From the NCBI RefSeq assembly GCF_000317695.1, contig NC_019771.1:3104001-3168000 (forward strand): a DNA stretch of 64,000 nucleotides, given 5' to 3'. The position numbers and the translations under genes were made by a program. Shown one piece after another: positions 63,279 to 64,000 of the stretch. The notes beneath the pieces were generated by a model that was given only the letters and a program-made list of their open reading frames with translations, was not told the DNA's origin and made no database searches. Source of the DNA: Anabaena cylindrica PCC 7122 (lineage in GTDB: Bacteria > Cyanobacteriota > Cyanobacteriia > Cyanobacteriales > Nostocaceae). Within the stretch, counting starts at the first letter, position 1. Each line of letters starts with the position of its first letter.

Positions 63279-64000
63279 ATGAACAAAATCTCTAGAATTC
63301 TTCCTCCTAATTGGCTAGGAGCTTTAATGAGCGTATTATTAATACTAGCCATATTTTTTCGTTGTGTTAATGTTGATAGAAAAGTTTACTGGCATGATGA
63401 AGCATACACATCACTAAGAATTTCTGGATATACTAAATCAGAATTAATCAATGAAGTATTTAATGGAAAAGTTTTACCTATTGAAGCATTAAAAAAATTT
63501 CAGCGCCTAAATTCTGAAACTGGATTAACAGATACAATTAACTCTTTAGCTGTAGATGATGCTCAACATCCCCCACTTTATTATGGGATGTTGAGATTAT
63601 GGATGCAAATTTTTGGTAATTCAATTACCAGCGCTAGAAGCCTATCAATTCTCATTAGTTTATTGTCTTTACCTTGCATTTATTGGTTATGTTTAGAATT
63701 ATTTAAATCACCGATAACTGCATGGATAAGCGTTGCCCTGATAACAGTATCACCCTTTCATGTTTTATATGCCCAAGAAGCACGACAGTTTGCTTTATGG
63801 ATTTTAACCACATTATTAAGTAGTGCAGTTTTCTTGCGAGCGATCAGGATTGGTAGTAAAAAGAATTGGGGATTTTATGCCTTAACAGTAGCATTAGGAT
63901 TGTATACATTTTTGTTTTCTGGACTGGTAGTAATTTCCCACGGCATTTATCTATTATTCATAGAAAAATTTAGGTTTACCAAACAATTTAGAGCCTATCT
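63279..64000 (+). CDS. GT39/PMT-like membrane glycosyltransferase (5' part; runs off the window)
   Basis: Open from ATG 63279 to the window end (240 codons). N-terminal helix (LGALMSVLLILAIFFRCVNV), then the catalytic-loop VYWHDEAYTSLRISGY (Asp-Glu pair as in ArnT/PMT-like enzymes), a lumenal/periplasmic segment with AQHPPLYYGMLRLWMQIFGNS, and further helices (SLSILISLLSLPCIYWLCLELF, AWISVALITVSPFHVLYAQEARQF). Transfers a sugar from polyprenyl-phosphate-sugar to a protein or lipid at the outer face of the membrane. The divergent GT2-GtrA gene probably supplies its donor. Confidence 0.85.
   Translation, partial: MNKISRILPPNWLGALMSVLLILAIFFRCVNVDRKVYWHDEAYTSLRISGYTKSELINEVFNGKVLPIEALKKFQRLNSETGLTDTINSLAVDDAQHPPLYYGMLRLWMQIFGNSITSARSLSILISLLSLPCIYWLCLELFKSPITAWISVALITVSPFHVLYAQEARQFALWILTTLLSSAVFLRAIRIGSKKNWGFYALTVALGLYTFLFSGLVVISHGIYLLFIEKFRFTKQFRAY

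Overview
The window is from a filamentous, probably heterocyst-forming cyanobacterium (Nostocales; Nostoc/Anabaena-like). Evidence: the octamer GCGATCGC (HIP1) recurs throughout in and between genes; the DNA is AT-rich with heptamer tandem repeats and short palindromic dispersed repeats; and the gene content is cyanobacterial (petN of cytochrome b6f, helical carotenoid protein and OCP C-terminal homologue, cyanobacteriochrome, DevBCA-type exporter, DUF4330, DUF1614). I see no tRNA, rRNA or CRISPR array.

Layout. 1-516 is the signal-peptide end of a TPR protein. 1003-11805 holds two paralogous MacAB-like export clusters (adaptor, permease, ATPase; the first also has a TolC-like channel), with a TetR regulator and a CPBP membrane protease between them. 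Two copies of a TetR-type operator flank that regulator gene. 11882-17873 is signalling: a hybrid histidine kinase with a complete ethylene-binding domain, a NarL-type response regulator, a REC-GAF-PP2C phosphatase and an RsbW-like kinase. 18050-22049 contains the two halves of an orange-carotenoid-protein system as separate genes (CTDH and HCP) with queG, a HAD phosphatase and a small acidic protein between them. 22290-24823 has arfB, a DUF2237 remnant, a WecG/TagA glycosyltransferase and an FtsE-like ATPase. 24987-29768 is a duplicated gene of unknown function whose copies have different N-termini; a complete group II intron lies between them. 29909-36992 holds two unknown proteins, a degenerate alpha/beta hydrolase carrying an in-frame palindromic insertion, DUF4330, an M48 protease and htpG.

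37224-43576 is the most accessory stretch: a small protein and a STAND/TPR NLR-like protein that share a short Gly/Asn/Gln-rich motif (candidate amyloid-signalling pair), with hicAB and a DUF29-like gene between them, six 145-bp tandem repeats, an antitoxin with a truncated PIN toxin, and a Uma2 nuclease. 43622-47808 has clpB, gloA and DUF29. 48001-52301 is a TetR-RHH regulator divergent from devBCA, with a perfect palindrome between. 52689-57609 has an AI-2E-type permease, DUF1614 and ftsH. 57903-59990 is a DXCF-type cyanobacteriochrome histidine kinase. 60371-64000 has petN with a small membrane-protein gene, a membrane protein plus exonuclease pair, a GT2-GtrA glycosyltransferase and the start of a GT39-like protein.

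All functional calls are from reading translated sequence by eye and from family knowledge; no database search was run.
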